Source: Geodermatophilus obscurus
GTDB lineage: Bacteria > Actinomycetota > Actinomycetes > Mycobacteriales > Geodermatophilaceae
Length of the DNA stretch: 64,000 nucleotides
Direction: 5' to 3'
Assembly: GCF_900115395.1 (NCBI RefSeq)
Contig: NZ_FOWE01000002.1
Location: 310,001-374,000, forward strand
The notes beneath the pieces are model-generated. The model saw only the letters and a list, made by a program, of their open reading frames with translations. It was not told the DNA's origin and ran no database searches. This document shows, piece after piece, positions 49,862 to 58,183 of the stretch (within the stretch, counting starts at the first letter, position 1; each line of letters begins with the position of its first letter). The translations under genes and the position numbers were made by a program.

Positions 49862-50725
49862 GTGCCAGCCCCGGGGTCCGTCGAGTACGAGGTCGTCGAC
49901 GTGTTCGCCCCGCGGGCGTTCGCGGGCAACCCGTTGGCGGTCGTGTTCGACGCCGACGACCTGACCACGGAGCAGTGCCAGGCCCTCGCGAACGAGTTCG
50001 CGCTGTCGGAGACGTCCTTCCTCTGCGCGCCCACCGAGCCCGGCGCGTCCTACCGGGTCCGCATCTTCACCCCGTGGGCCGAGCTGCCCTTCGCCGGGCA
50101 CCCGAGCGTCGGGGCGGCGCACACGCTGGTGCGCACCGGGCGGCTGCCCGCGGGCACCCTGCACCAGGAGTGCGGGGCCGGGGTGCTGCCGATCGAGGTG
50201 GACGCCGACGGCGCCACGCTGACCGGCGGCCGCCCGACCCTCGAGGACGGGCCGGACCCGGGGGCGCTGGCGGAGGCCGTGGGGCTGTCCGCCGCCGACG
50301 CCGTGGGGGTGCCCGCCTCGGTGGCCGGGTGCGGGCTGCCCTGGACCTTCCTGGCCGTCCACCCCGGCGTCGTCGGCCGCGCCGTCCCACAGCCCGCGGT
50401 GCTCGCCGCGTTCGGCCTGGGGGAGGGCGTCTCGGTGCTGTCGTGGGACGGCACCACCGCCTCCGCCCGCGTCTTCGCGGACGACCTGCGCTGGGGCGAG
50501 GACCCGGCGACCGGCTCCGCCGCGCTGGGTGCCGGCGTGTGGCTGGTCGCCTCCGGGCTGCTGGCGCCGGACGGGACGTCGTCCTACACCGTGCGGCAGG
50601 GCGAGGCGATGGGCCGGCCGTCGGTGCTCACCTGCACGGTCACCGCCGAGGGCGGCCGGGCGACGGCGGCCACCGTGGCCGGCGCGGTGGTGCCGGTGGC
50701 GGCCGGCCGCATCCGCGTGCCGTGA
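49862..50725 (+). CDS. PhzF family isomerase/epimerase
   Basis: A 287-residue protein of the PhzF/DapF-like fold. YEVVDVFAPRAFAGNPLAVV opens it, with AELPFAGHPSVGAAHTL and GEDPATGSAALGAGVWL as the second conserved block. PhzF isomerises a dihydro-hydroxyanthranilate in phenazine synthesis, but most homologues outside such clusters are of unknown function. No phenazine genes are here. Leaderless GTG. GTGA overlap with the DMT gene. Confidence 0.9.
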   Translation: MPAPGSVEYEVVDVFAPRAFAGNPLAVVFDADDLTTEQCQALANEFALSETSFLCAPTEPGASYRVRIFTPWAELPFAGHPSVGAAHTLVRTGRLPAGTLHQECGAGVLPIEVDADGATLTGGRPTLEDGPDPGALAEAVGLSAADAVGVPASVAGCGLPWTFLAVHPGVVGRAVPQPAVLAAFGLGEGVSVLSWDGTTASARVFADDLRWGEDPATGSAALGAGVWLVASGLLAPDGTSSYTVRQGEAMGRPSVLTCTVTAEGGRATAATVAGAVVPVAAGRIRVP

Positions 50726-51657
50726 GCGCGGCCCGGGCGACGGCGGCGCCGTCCCCGTGGGCGGTCCACCGGCCCGGCACCCGCGACGTCGGGCTGATGG
50801 CGGTCGCCGTCGTCGGGGTGTCCTTCTCCGGCCCGCTCACCGCGCTGGTGAGCACCTCGTTCCTCGCCATCGCCTTCTGGCGCAACGCCGCCGGCGCCGC
50901 ACTGCTCGTGCCGGTGCTGCTCGGCCCGGAGCGGGACACGCTCACCGGCCTGCGGCCGCGGGACCTGACGACGTCGGTGGTGGCGGGGCTCTTCCTCGCC
51001 GCGCACTTCGCCGCGTGGCTGCCCAGCCTGTCGATGACCACCGTGGCCGCCTCGACGGCGCTGGTGACGACGACGCCGATCTGGACGGCGCTGGCCGCGC
51101 GGGTCTCCGGCGTCCGGCTGCCCGGGCAGGTGTGGGCCGGCCTGGCGCTGGCCGTCGTCGGCGCGGCGCTGATCGCCGGGGTCGACGTCACGGTGAGCCT
51201 GCGCGCCCTGGCCGGCGACGGGCTGGCGCTGCTGGGGGCGATCTGCGCCGGCGGGTACATGCTCGCGGGCGCTCGGGCCCGCACCCGGCTGGCGACGTCG
51301 GCGTACTCCGTCGTCTGCTACTCCACCTGCGCGGCGGCCCTCGCCGTCGCGGCACTGCTGACCACCACGCCGCTCGCCGGGTTCAGCGCCCGCGACTGGT
51401 GGCTCATCGCGGCCATCACCGTGTGCGCGCAGATCCTCGGGCACACGCTGCTCAACCTCGTGCTGTCCACGGTGGGGCCCACGGTGGTCGGGCTCGCGGT
51501 GCTGCTCGAGGTGCCCGGGGCGCTGCTCGTGGCCCTGGTCCTGCTGCAGCAGACCCCGCCGCTGCTGGCGCTGCCCGGGATGGTCGCCGTCGTCGCCGGG
51601 GTGGCCCTGGTGATCCGTGCCGGGCGGCCGCCGACGCCGGTCGAACCGGTCACCTGA
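50722..51657 (+). CDS. EamA/DMT family transporter
   Basis: A 311-residue membrane protein, ten predicted helices: GLMAVAVVGVSFSGPLTALVS, WLPSLSMTTVAASTALVTTTPIW, and the second repeat ending LNLVLSTVGPTVVGLAVLLEVPGALLVALVLL. Coupled by GTGA to PhzF, so the substrate may be the product of that enzyme. Distinct from the DMT gene at 21.8 kb. Confidence 0.88.
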   Translation: MSAARATAAPSPWAVHRPGTRDVGLMAVAVVGVSFSGPLTALVSTSFLAIAFWRNAAGAALLVPVLLGPERDTLTGLRPRDLTTSVVAGLFLAAHFAAWLPSLSMTTVAASTALVTTTPIWTALAARVSGVRLPGQVWAGLALAVVGAALIAGVDVTVSLRALAGDGLALLGAICAGGYMLAGARARTRLATSAYSVVCYSTCAAALAVAALLTTTPLAGFSARDWWLIAAITVCAQILGHTLLNLVLSTVGPTVVGLAVLLEVPGALLVALVLLQQTPPLLALPGMVAVVAGVALVIRAGRPPTPVEPVT

Positions 51658-51742
51658 GACGCCCGGGAGGCGCTGGTTACCCTCCGGTAGCCGATTCCCC
51701 GGCAGCGTCGTCCGCCCACCCCACCACCCAGCCGGAGGCACC

Positions 51743-52696
51743 GTGGCCGAGCTCCGATCCCGCCGTTCCAACCTGGCCGTGCCGGGCAGCAACCCCCGCT
51801 TCCTGGAGAAGGCCAAGGGACTGCCGGCCGACCAGGTGTTCCTCGACCTGGAGGACGCGTGCGCGCCGCTGGCCAAGCCCGGCGCCCGGAAGAACATCGT
51901 GGCGGCGCTCAACGAGGGCGGCTGGGGCGGGAAGATCCGCACGGTCCGGGTCAACGACTGGACGACGGAGTGGACGTTCCAGGACGTGCTCGAGGTCGTC
52001 GGCGGTGCCGGCGCCGAGCTCGACTGCATCATGCTGCCGAAGGTCCAGGACGCCGCCCAGGTGAAGGCGCTGGACATGCTGCTCACCCAGCTCGAGAAGG
52101 CCAACGGCCTGGAGGTCGGCCGGATCGGCATCGAGGCGCAGATCGAGACCGCGCAGGGCCTGATCAACGTCAACGACATCGCGTTCGCCAGCGACCGGAT
52201 CGAGACGATCATCTTCGGCCCGGCCGACTTCATGGCCAGCATCAACATGAAGTCGCTCGTGGTCGGCGCCCTGCACCCCGACTACCCGGGCGACCCCTTC
52301 CACCACATCCTCATGACCATCCTCATGGCCGCCCGCGCCCGCGGCGTGCAGGCGATCGACGGGCCGTTCCTGCAGGTGCGCGACGTGCCCGCGTTCGAGG
52401 AGGTCGCGAGGCGCTCGGCGATGCTCGGCTTCGACGGCAAGTGGGTGCTGCACCCGGGCCAGATCGACGCGGCCAACGAGATCTACGCGCCGTCCCAGGA
52501 GGACTACGACCACGCCGAGCTGATCCTCGACGCCTACGACTGGGCGACGTCGGAGGCCGGCGGGAAGAAGGGCTCGGCGATGCTCGGCGACGAGATGATC
52601 GACGAGGCCAGCCGCAAGATGGCCCTGGTCATCGCGGGCAAGGGCCGCGCCGCCGGCATGTCCCGCACGTCGTCGTTCACCCCGCCCGAGGGCTGA
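51743..52696 (+). CDS. HpcH/HpaI family CoA-ester lyase (malyl-CoA lyase-like)
   Basis: A 317-residue TIM-barrel lyase: RSNLAVPGSNPRFLEKA, VFLDLEDACAPLAKPGAR with the Mg-binding acid residues, and IGIEAQIETAQGLINV. The length and N-terminus resemble L-malyl-CoA/beta-methylmalyl-CoA lyases more than citrate lyase CitE. It would split a 3-hydroxyacyl-CoA into acetyl- or propionyl-CoA and glyoxylate. GTG 51743 with GGAGG. An acyl-CoA dehydrogenase gene follows, suggesting acyl-CoA catabolism. Confidence 0.88.
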   Translation: MAELRSRRSNLAVPGSNPRFLEKAKGLPADQVFLDLEDACAPLAKPGARKNIVAALNEGGWGGKIRTVRVNDWTTEWTFQDVLEVVGGAGAELDCIMLPKVQDAAQVKALDMLLTQLEKANGLEVGRIGIEAQIETAQGLINVNDIAFASDRIETIIFGPADFMASINMKSLVVGALHPDYPGDPFHHILMTILMAARARGVQAIDGPFLQVRDVPAFEEVARRSAMLGFDGKWVLHPGQIDAANEIYAPSQEDYDHAELILDAYDWATSEAGGKKGSAMLGDEMIDEASRKMALVIAGKGRAAGMSRTSSFTPPEG

Positions 52697-52703
52697 GCCC
52701 CGG

Positions 52704-52768
52704 CCAGGCATGGGAAGCGATCCCCACGTCCGGGGCCCCGAGACGTCTGGATCGCCTCCTGTGCCTGG
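52704..52768 (+). terminator. Large stem-loop after the CoA lyase gene
   Basis: Arms 52704-52723 and 52749-52768 form a 20-bp stem with one mismatch and two wobble pairs as RNA. ACGTC/GACGT and CGGGGCCCCG pair inside it. It separates the lyase from the acyl-CoA dehydrogenase gene. Confidence 0.55.
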
Positions 52769-52863
52769 AGCACCGTTCGAGGTGACCCGGGACACGGCGA
52801 CGGTGCCGGGGGAGTGGCCCATACTCGCCGGTAACCCGGACACCGGCGTCCCGAGGAGGAAGC

Positions 52864-54060
52864 GTGGCCCGACTGGCGCAGACCGCCGACCTGACCGACG
52901 TCCAGCAGGAGATCCTGTCGACGGTCAGGAGCTTCGTGGACAAGGAGATCATCCCGCACGCCCAGGAGCTCGAGCACGCCGACGCCTACCCGCAGGAGAT
53001 CGTCGACGGGCTCAAGGAGCTCGGCATCTTCGGCCTGATGATCCCCGAGGAGTACGGCGGCCTCGGCGAGTCGCTGCTGACCTACGCGCTGGTGGTCGAG
53101 GAGATCGCCCGCGGCTGGATGAGCGTCAGCGGCGTCATCAACACCCACTTCATCGTCGCCTACATGATCCGCCAGCACGGCACGCAGGAGCAGAAGGAGC
53201 ACTTCCTCCCGCGCATGGCCACCGGCGAGGTCCGCGGCGCGTTCTCGATGTCCGAGCCGGGCCTGGGCTCCGACGTCGCCGGCATCCGCACCAAGGCGGT
53301 GCGCGACGGTGACTCCTACGTCATCGACGGCCAGAAGATGTGGCTGACCAACGGCGGCTCCTCCACGCTGGTGGCCACGCTGGTGCGCACCGACCTGGGC
53401 GCGCAGAAGGCCCACCAGAACCTGACGACGTTCCTGGTGGAGAAGCCGGCCGGCTTCGGCACCGTCGCCCCGGGCCTGACCATCCCCGGCAAGATCGACA
53501 AGATGGGTTACAAGGGCGTCGACACCACCGAGCTGGTGTTCGACGGCTACCGCATCGGCGCCGACACGGTCCTCGGCGGGGAGCCCGGCCGCGGCTTCGC
53601 GCAGATGATGGACGGCGTCGAGGTCGGCCGCGTGAACGTCGCCGCCCGCGCCTGCGGCATCTCCATCCGCGCCTTCGAGCTGGCGGTGGAGTACGCGCAG
53701 CAGCGGGAGACCTTCGGCAAGCCGATCGCGCAGCACCAGGCGATCGCCTTCCAGCTCGCCGAGATGGCCACCAAGGTCGAGGCCGCCCACCTGATGATGG
53801 TCAACGCCGCCCGGCTCAAGGACGCCGGCAAGCGCAACGACGTCGAGGCCGGCATGGCCAAGCTGCTGGCCAGCGAGTACTGCGCCGAGGTGACCACGCA
53901 GTCGTTCCGCATCCACGGCGGCTACGGCTACTCCAAGGAGTACGAGATCGAGCGGCTCATGCGCGAGGCGCCGTTCCTGCTCATCGGCGAGGGCACCAGC
54001 GAGATCCAGAAGACGATCATCAGCCGCGGCCTGCTCAAGGAGTACGGCCTCGAGCGCTGA
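52864..54060 (+). CDS. Acyl-CoA dehydrogenase
   Basis: A 398-residue FAD-dependent dehydrogenase. AFSMSEPGLGSDVAGI is the FAD-binding loop, and HGGYGYSKEYEIERLMREAPFLLIGEGTSEIQ the C-terminal signature; the Glu in KEYEIER region and the GEGTSEIQ segment hold the FAD and catalytic site. It oxidises an acyl-CoA to the enoyl-CoA, passing electrons to ETF. GTG 52864 has AGGAGGAAG; CATACT at 52819-52824 may be its -10. Chain length unpredictable. Confidence 0.95.
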   Translation: MARLAQTADLTDVQQEILSTVRSFVDKEIIPHAQELEHADAYPQEIVDGLKELGIFGLMIPEEYGGLGESLLTYALVVEEIARGWMSVSGVINTHFIVAYMIRQHGTQEQKEHFLPRMATGEVRGAFSMSEPGLGSDVAGIRTKAVRDGDSYVIDGQKMWLTNGGSSTLVATLVRTDLGAQKAHQNLTTFLVEKPAGFGTVAPGLTIPGKIDKMGYKGVDTTELVFDGYRIGADTVLGGEPGRGFAQMMDGVEVGRVNVAARACGISIRAFELAVEYAQQRETFGKPIAQHQAIAFQLAEMATKVEAAHLMMVNAARLKDAGKRNDVEAGMAKLLASEYCAEVTTQSFRIHGGYGYSKEYEIERLMREAPFLLIGEGTSEIQKTIISRGLLKEYGLER

Positions 54061-54109
54061 ACGTGCGGGCGGCCCGGGACCTCTCGGTCCCGGGCCGCCC
54101 GCACGTTCA
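54058..54109. terminator. Bidirectional terminator containing both stop codons
   Basis: A perfect 24-bp stem (54058-54081 with 54086-54109) and 4-base loop. The TGA of the acyl-CoA dehydrogenase is the first three bases of one arm and the TGA of the convergent DUF4230 gene the first three of the other. Confidence 0.8.
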
Positions 54110-54874
54110 GCCGGCGCTGTCGGCGGTGTCCTCGAAGCGGACCTCGACCTCGTCGACGCCGAGGGACCGGGCCAGGCCGGTCAGCATCGTGCGGGTGTTG
54201 TCCTCCGCGCGCTCCCGGAGGTCGCTCTCGGCGGCCGCCGCGGCCAGCCGGTCCTCGGCCATCGCGTAGAGCTCTGCGTCGTCGACCGGGTCGTCGCCGA
54301 GCGCGTCGCCGATCCGCTCGACCAGCCCCCGGTCCCGGTCGAGGACGCGGCTCTCCTCCGGGTCGATCCGCACCTCGTCCAGGCGCGGCGCCGGCAGCTC
54401 GATCGTCGCGGCGGTGCCGTCGCCGGAGAGGGTCACCGCGCCGGCGTCGAGGCCGGAGAAGTCGACGTAGGCGTCGGCGGTCCCGGTCGCGAGGAGCTGG
54501 ACGCGCTCGCCGCTGATCGCCGACGGCACGTACCGCGTGTCCACCTCGCGGTCGACGACGACCTGGAAGGCACCCGTCGCGGCGTGGTACTCGTGCAGGT
54601 CCTCCAGTGCCAGCAGGAGCGGCGTCGTGCTCCGGTCGACGACGTCCCGGCCGAACGGGTTCTCGGGCAGCCAGCCGGCGACCTGCAGCCCGACCGGCAC
54701 GAGCACGGCCGCGCCGGCACCGGCCGCGAGGAGGCGGAGGGGGATCCGGCGACGGCGGTGCGGCGCCGGCCGCGGGTCGGAGGAGGCGGGGCCGGGGCGG
54801 GACGACAGCAGGGTGGGCATGCGCGGCCTCTCGGTGCGGGGAGGGAGGGCGTGCTCGACCGGTGCGGTGCTCAT
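54107..54874 (-). CDS. DUF4230 domain membrane-anchored protein
   Basis: A 255-residue protein: a basic Pro/Arg-rich N-terminus, one membrane helix (LLAAGAGAAVLVPVGLQVAG, near residues 48-67), then an extracytoplasmic DUF4230 domain (STTPLLLALEDLHEYHAATGAFQVVVDREVDTRYVP). Function unknown. The start codon is inside a 16-bp tandem repeat; ATG 54874 is the only copy in frame. Convergent with the acyl-CoA dehydrogenase. Confidence 0.82.
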   Translation of the reverse strand: MSTAPVEHALPPRTERPRMPTLLSSRPGPASSDPRPAPHRRRRIPLRLLAAGAGAAVLVPVGLQVAGWLPENPFGRDVVDRSTTPLLLALEDLHEYHAATGAFQVVVDREVDTRYVPSAISGERVQLLATGTADAYVDFSGLDAGAVTLSGDGTAATIELPAPRLDEVRIDPEESRVLDRDRGLVERIGDALGDDPVDDAELYAMAEDRLAAAAAESDLRERAEDNTRTMLTGLARSLGVDEVEVRFEDTADSAG

Positions 54875-54906
54875 CCGGCGCGGTACTCATGTGGCGCGGT
54901 GCTCAC
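54859..54906 (-). repeat. 16-bp tandem repeat over the DUF4230 start codon, three copies
   Basis: On the minus strand: GTGAGCACCGCGCCAC (54906-54891), ATGAGTACCGCGCCGG (54890-54875), ATGAGCACCGCACCGG (54874-54859). Each copy offers a start codon, and since 16 is not divisible by three each is in a different frame. Confidence 0.75.
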
Positions 54907-54954
54907 CCGGTGCAGCGCCCGGGACGCCGCCGTCATTCCCGGGCCGCCCACGTC

Positions 54955-55746
54955 TCAGCGGGCCGGACGGCGCTCGTAGTTGGCCCGCGCCCACAGGTAG
55001 CCGATGAGCGAGATGCCGGCGCACCAGGCGACCGCGACGACGGCGGACGAGCCGATGGCAGTGCCGGTGAGCAGGCCGCGCAGCGTCTCGTTGACCGGCG
55101 TGAACGGCTGGTGCTCGGCGAACGAGCGCAGCCAGCCCGGCATCGACTCGACCGGCACGAAGCCGCTGCCGAAGAACGGCAGGAGCATCAGCGGCATCGG
55201 CAGGTTGCTGGCCGCCTCCACCGTCCTCGTCCACAGCCCCATCGCCACCGACAGCCAGGACAGCGCGAAGCTGGTCACGGTCAGGACGCCGACCGCCGCG
55301 GCCCACTCCAGGGCGTTCGCGTCCGGCCGGAAGCCGACGAGCAGGGCGACGGCGACGACGAGCGCCAGCCCGACCAGCGTCTGGATCACCGCACCCACGA
55401 CGTGCCCGGTGAGAACCGACGCCCGGGCGATCGACATGGTGCGGAACCGGGCGATGATGCCCTCGGTCATGTCCATGGCGATCCCGATCGCCGTCCCCTG
55501 CGCGCCGCCGGTGATGGCCAGGACCAGGATCCCCGGGACGACGTAGGTGACGTACTCGGCGCGGCCGCCGGAGGGGTCGCCCAGCCCGGCGCCGAGCGTC
55601 CCGCCGAAGACGTAGACGAACAGCAGCAGGAAGACGATCGGCAGCGCGGCGACGATCACCGTCAGCCCGGGGTAGCGCACGGCGCGCCTGAGGTTGCGCC
55701 GCAGCATCGTCGCGGAGTCGGTCAGCGTGAGGCCCAGCGTCGTCAC
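54955..55746 (-). CDS. ABC-2 type transporter permease (DrrB-like)
   Basis: A 263-residue permease with about six helices: YPGLTVIVAALPIVFLLLFVYVFGGTL, VVPGILVLAITGGAQGTAIGIAMDMTEGIIARFRTMSI (the conserved DrrB loop), LVGLALVVAVALLVGF. It exports a drug or lipid with the ATPase encoded just upstream, overlapping by GTGA. Length and order match daunorubicin-resistance DrrA-DrrB pairs. Confidence 0.92.
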   Translation of the reverse strand: MTTLGLTLTDSATMLRRNLRRAVRYPGLTVIVAALPIVFLLLFVYVFGGTLGAGLGDPSGGRAEYVTYVVPGILVLAITGGAQGTAIGIAMDMTEGIIARFRTMSIARASVLTGHVVGAVIQTLVGLALVVAVALLVGFRPDANALEWAAAVGVLTVTSFALSWLSVAMGLWTRTVEAASNLPMPLMLLPFFGSGFVPVESMPGWLRSFAEHQPFTPVNETLRGLLTGTAIGSSAVVAVAWCAGISLIGYLWARANYERRPAR

Positions 55747-56717
55747 GAGGGCACCTCCCCGGGGGCCGGCCGGCCGGTCAGGGCCAGGAAGACGTCGTCC
55801 AGGTCGGGGGTGTGCACGGTCAGGTCGGCGGCCTCGACGCCGGCGTCGTCGAGGCGGTCCAGCAGGGCCCGCAGCGCGGCGACGCTGCCGTCGCCCGGGA
55901 CCTCGAGGACCAGCGTCGCCGGGTCGGCGGTGCCGGCGCCCAGGGCGCGGGCGGCCCGCTCGAGCCCGGCCGGGTCGGGGAAGCGCAGCCGCACCGAGCT
56001 GCCGGGGACCAGCCGCTTGAGCTCGTCGGCGGTGCCCTCGGCCACCAGCCGGCCGCCGTCCAGGACGCCGATGCGGTCGGCGAGTGAGTCGGCCTCCTCG
56101 AGGTACTGCGTGGTGAGCAGGATCGTGACGCCGTCGGCCACGAGGTCGCGGACGACGTCCCACATCGCCCGGCGGCTGCGCGGGTCGAGGCCGGTGGTCG
56201 GCTCGTCGAGGAAGACGACCCGCGGGCGGGCCATGAGGCCCATGGCGAGGTCCAGCCGGCGGCGCATGCCACCGGAGTAGGTGACCGGCGGCCTGTCGGC
56301 CGCGTCGACGAGGTCGAACCGCTCGAGCAGCTCCGCGGCGCGGCGGCGGCCCTCCTCCCGGCCGAGGTGGTGCAGGTCGGCCATGAGCCGCAGGTTCTCC
56401 GCGCCGGTGAGCAGGGTGTCGACGGCGGAGAACTGACCGGTCAGCGCGATCGCGGCGCGCACCGCGTCCGGTTCGCGGCGCAGGTCGTGCCCGGCGATGC
56501 GGACCTCGCCGGCGTCGGCGGGCAGCAGCGTCGAGAGGACGTCGACGGTGGTGGTCTTGCCGGCCCCGTTGGGGCCGAGCAGGGCGTAGATGGTGCCCTC
56601 GGGGACGGCCAGGTCCAGCCCGTCGAGGACGGCCTTCGGACCGAAGGCCTTCCGCAGGCCGGAGACGGCGATGGCGTCGGTCACGGGGATGGCGTCGGTC
56701 ACGGCGGTGCCCCTCAT
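55743..56717 (-). CDS. ABC transporter ATP-binding protein (DrrA-like)
   Basis: A 324-residue ATPase: Walker A GPNGAGKTTT, signature YSGGMRRRLDLA, Walker B VVFLDEPTTGLD, H-loop LTTQYLEEAD. The C-terminal domain (~220-324) is the DrrA-type DUF4162 extension ending HTPDLDDVFLALTGRP. The N-terminus contains a duplicated TDAI segment from an 18-bp DNA repeat. ATG overlaps the DUF4097 stop by ATGA. Confidence 0.94.
   Translation of the reverse strand: MRGTAVTDAIPVTDAIAVSGLRKAFGPKAVLDGLDLAVPEGTIYALLGPNGAGKTTTVDVLSTLLPADAGEVRIAGHDLRREPDAVRAAIALTGQFSAVDTLLTGAENLRLMADLHHLGREEGRRRAAELLERFDLVDAADRPPVTYSGGMRRRLDLAMGLMARPRVVFLDEPTTGLDPRSRRAMWDVVRDLVADGVTILLTTQYLEEADSLADRIGVLDGGRLVAEGTADELKRLVPGSSVRLRFPDPAGLERAARALGAGTADPATLVLEVPGDGSVAALRALLDRLDDAGVEAADLTVHTPDLDDVFLALTGRPAPGEVPS
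56671..56706 (-). repeat. 18-bp tandem duplication in the ATPase N-terminus
   Basis: Two 18-bp units (56671-56688, 56689-56706) differ at one position and encode a repeated VTDAI(P/A) segment; both contain a GTG usable as a start. Confidence 0.65.
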
Positions 56718-57505
56718 GCCCGCCGGACCAGGATGTCGCCGTAGGCGGTGCGGGCCCTGACCTCGACGGTCCCGGTGGCGTCCTCGGGGCCGTCGGCCGC
56801 CGCGAGCTCGTTGCGGACGGTGCCCGACGCCGACGACAGGTCCAGCCACGCCGCGGTGCCCGCGGCGATGCCGGCCTCGACCTCGCCGTAGGCGGTCTCG
56901 AGCACCAGCGACCCGCGCACCGCCTCGCCGACGCGCACCCTGCCGTAGTTGGTGCTGCCGACGAGCGTGCCGGCGGCGCGGTCGACGGTGACGTCCCCGC
57001 AGGCGCTGCGCAGCCGGGCGTCGCCGTCGGTGCGGCCGATGCGCACGTCGCCGTAGTCGGTGTGCGCGACGGTGTCGCCCTCCACCGTCCCGGCGGTGAT
57101 GCCGCCGCTGCTGGTGCGCGCCCGCAGCCCGGTGGCGGCGTCGAGCCGGAGGTCGCCGTGGCGGCTCTCCAGGGAGGTGGTGCCGAGCCGCCCGGTGCAG
57201 GAGACGTCGCCGGCCGACGTGCGCACCTCCACCGAGGAGTCCTGGGGCAGGTCGACGTCGACGTCGACCCGGCCGCCGGAGCCGAGGAACAGCAGCCGCG
57301 GGCGCCCGGTGGTCCGGACCAGGAGCGTGCCGTCGGAGCAGGTCACCGTCGCCTGCTCGGCGGCCTGCACGTCGGCGCCGCTGCGCTCGTCGTGCGGCCG
57401 GACCTCGACCACGGTCACGGGGCGGTCGGAGGCCCGCACCCGGACGCTGCCGGCGGCGAGGTCGATGCGGGCGGAGACGGGGGAGGGGGTGTCGAAGGTG
57501 GGCAT
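56714..57505 (-). CDS. DUF4097 beta-strand repeat protein
   Basis: A 263-residue protein made of short beta repeats: TSAGDVSCTGRLGTTSLESRHGDLRLD, TDYGDVRIGRTDGDARLRSACGDVTVD, TAYGEVEAGIAAGTAAW. This is the adhesin-like DUF4097 fold, function unknown; no signal peptide, so probably cytosolic. ATG 57505 has AGGAGG 9 bases upstream. First gene of the three-gene operon with the DrrAB-type exporter, with which it is often found. Confidence 0.88.
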   Translation of the reverse strand: MPTFDTPSPVSARIDLAAGSVRVRASDRPVTVVEVRPHDERSGADVQAAEQATVTCSDGTLLVRTTGRPRLLFLGSGGRVDVDVDLPQDSSVEVRTSAGDVSCTGRLGTTSLESRHGDLRLDAATGLRARTSSGGITAGTVEGDTVAHTDYGDVRIGRTDGDARLRSACGDVTVDRAAGTLVGSTNYGRVRVGEAVRGSLVLETAYGEVEAGIAAGTAAWLDLSSASGTVRNELAAADGPEDATGTVEVRARTAYGDILVRRA

Positions 57506-57592
57506 GGCGTCGCCTCCTGGGCGTGCCGGGTCGGCCCCCGTCCGGTCGGCCGGGGGTTGCGGTGCGGGTGCGCCGTGTGGGGCGGGGTCCGG

Positions 57593-58099
57593 CTAGCGGA
57601 CCCAGCCGGTGTAGGACTGGCCCGAGGACCACCGGGACCGCCGGGGCTCGGCGGCCTGGGGGCGGTCGGCGCGGGCCAGCGCGTCGGCGACGGCGCGGAC
57701 CAGCCAGGTGTTGACCGAGGAGCCGAGGCGGGCGGCGGCCTCCTCGACGCGGGTCTTGAGCTGCTCGGGCAGCCGGAGCGTGATGCGGATCGTGCTGCCG
57801 TCGTCGGCGTCAGGGACCGCGGCCTCCGGCGCGGGTGCCGGGTGCGGCACCTCGGCCGGCGGCGGGGTGACGACGAAGCTGATGTCGCTGCCGCGCAGCC
57901 GTACGTCGACCGAGCCGGGCGCCAGCTGGCTGGTGAGCTCCTCGGCCGCGGCCGACAGCGCGCTGAGCAGGGCCAGCCGCACCGAGGACTCCAGCGGTGC
58001 GGTGAGCCGCTCGGCGAGGGCCTGCGCCTCCTCGCCGCCGGGTGCAGCGGCCACCGCGAGCTCCCGTCGCAGCTGCTCGACGAACGGCGTGAGGTCCAT
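57593..58099 (-). CDS. Ribbon-helix-helix regulator (HicB-like C-terminal domain)
   Basis: A 168-residue protein. The N-terminal ~80 residues are helical (FVEQLRRELAVAAAPGGEEA; SSVRLALLSALSAAAEELTSQ), and residues ~102-142 are a ribbon-helix-helix DNA-binding motif: STIRITLRLPEQLKTRVEEAAARLGSSVNTWLVRAV in two helices. No toxin gene is adjacent, so it is more likely a free-standing repressor than an antitoxin. Three identical palindromic boxes upstream of its start are probable operators. It precedes the DUF4097-DrrAB operon by 87 bases, same strand, and may regulate it. Confidence 0.85.
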   Translation of the reverse strand: MDLTPFVEQLRRELAVAAAPGGEEAQALAERLTAPLESSVRLALLSALSAAAEELTSQLAPGSVDVRLRGSDISFVVTPPPAEVPHPAPAPEAAVPDADDGSTIRITLRLPEQLKTRVEEAAARLGSSVNTWLVRAVADALARADRPQAAEPRRSRWSSGQSYTGWVR

Positions 58100-58150
58100 G
58101 ACGTCACCATGACACCACAATGACGTCACGCGCAAGGGGGATGACGTCAC
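58098..58150. promoter_or_regulatory. Three identical palindromic operators between RHH and oxidoreductase genes
   Basis: ATGACGTCAC occurs at 58098-58107, 58120-58129 and 58141-58150, spaced 22 and 21 bases, each holding the palindrome TGACGTCA. The first overlaps the regulator start codon; the third lies over the -35 region of the divergent oxidoreductase. Even two-turn spacing fits cooperative binding by a ribbon-helix-helix protein. Confidence 0.7.
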
Positions 58151-58171
58151 GCCCGGCGGGGCGGGTTCTCG

Positions 58172-58177
58172 TAGGGT
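58172..58177 (+). promoter_or_regulatory. -10 box of the oxidoreductase gene, leaderless layout
   Basis: TAGGGT, 6 bases before the GTG at 58184. Confidence 0.55.
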
Positions 58178-58183
58178 CGGGCC

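Noticed and set aside
49862-51657. Phenazine biosynthesis cluster
   Set aside because: Only a PhzF homologue and a DMT permease; no other phz genes.
54955-57505. Antibiotic biosynthesis cluster
   Set aside because: DrrAB-like exporter only; no polyketide or peptide synthase in the window.
57593-58099. Toxin-antitoxin pair
   Set aside because: HicB-like RHH motif is present, but no toxin-sized gene lies beside it.
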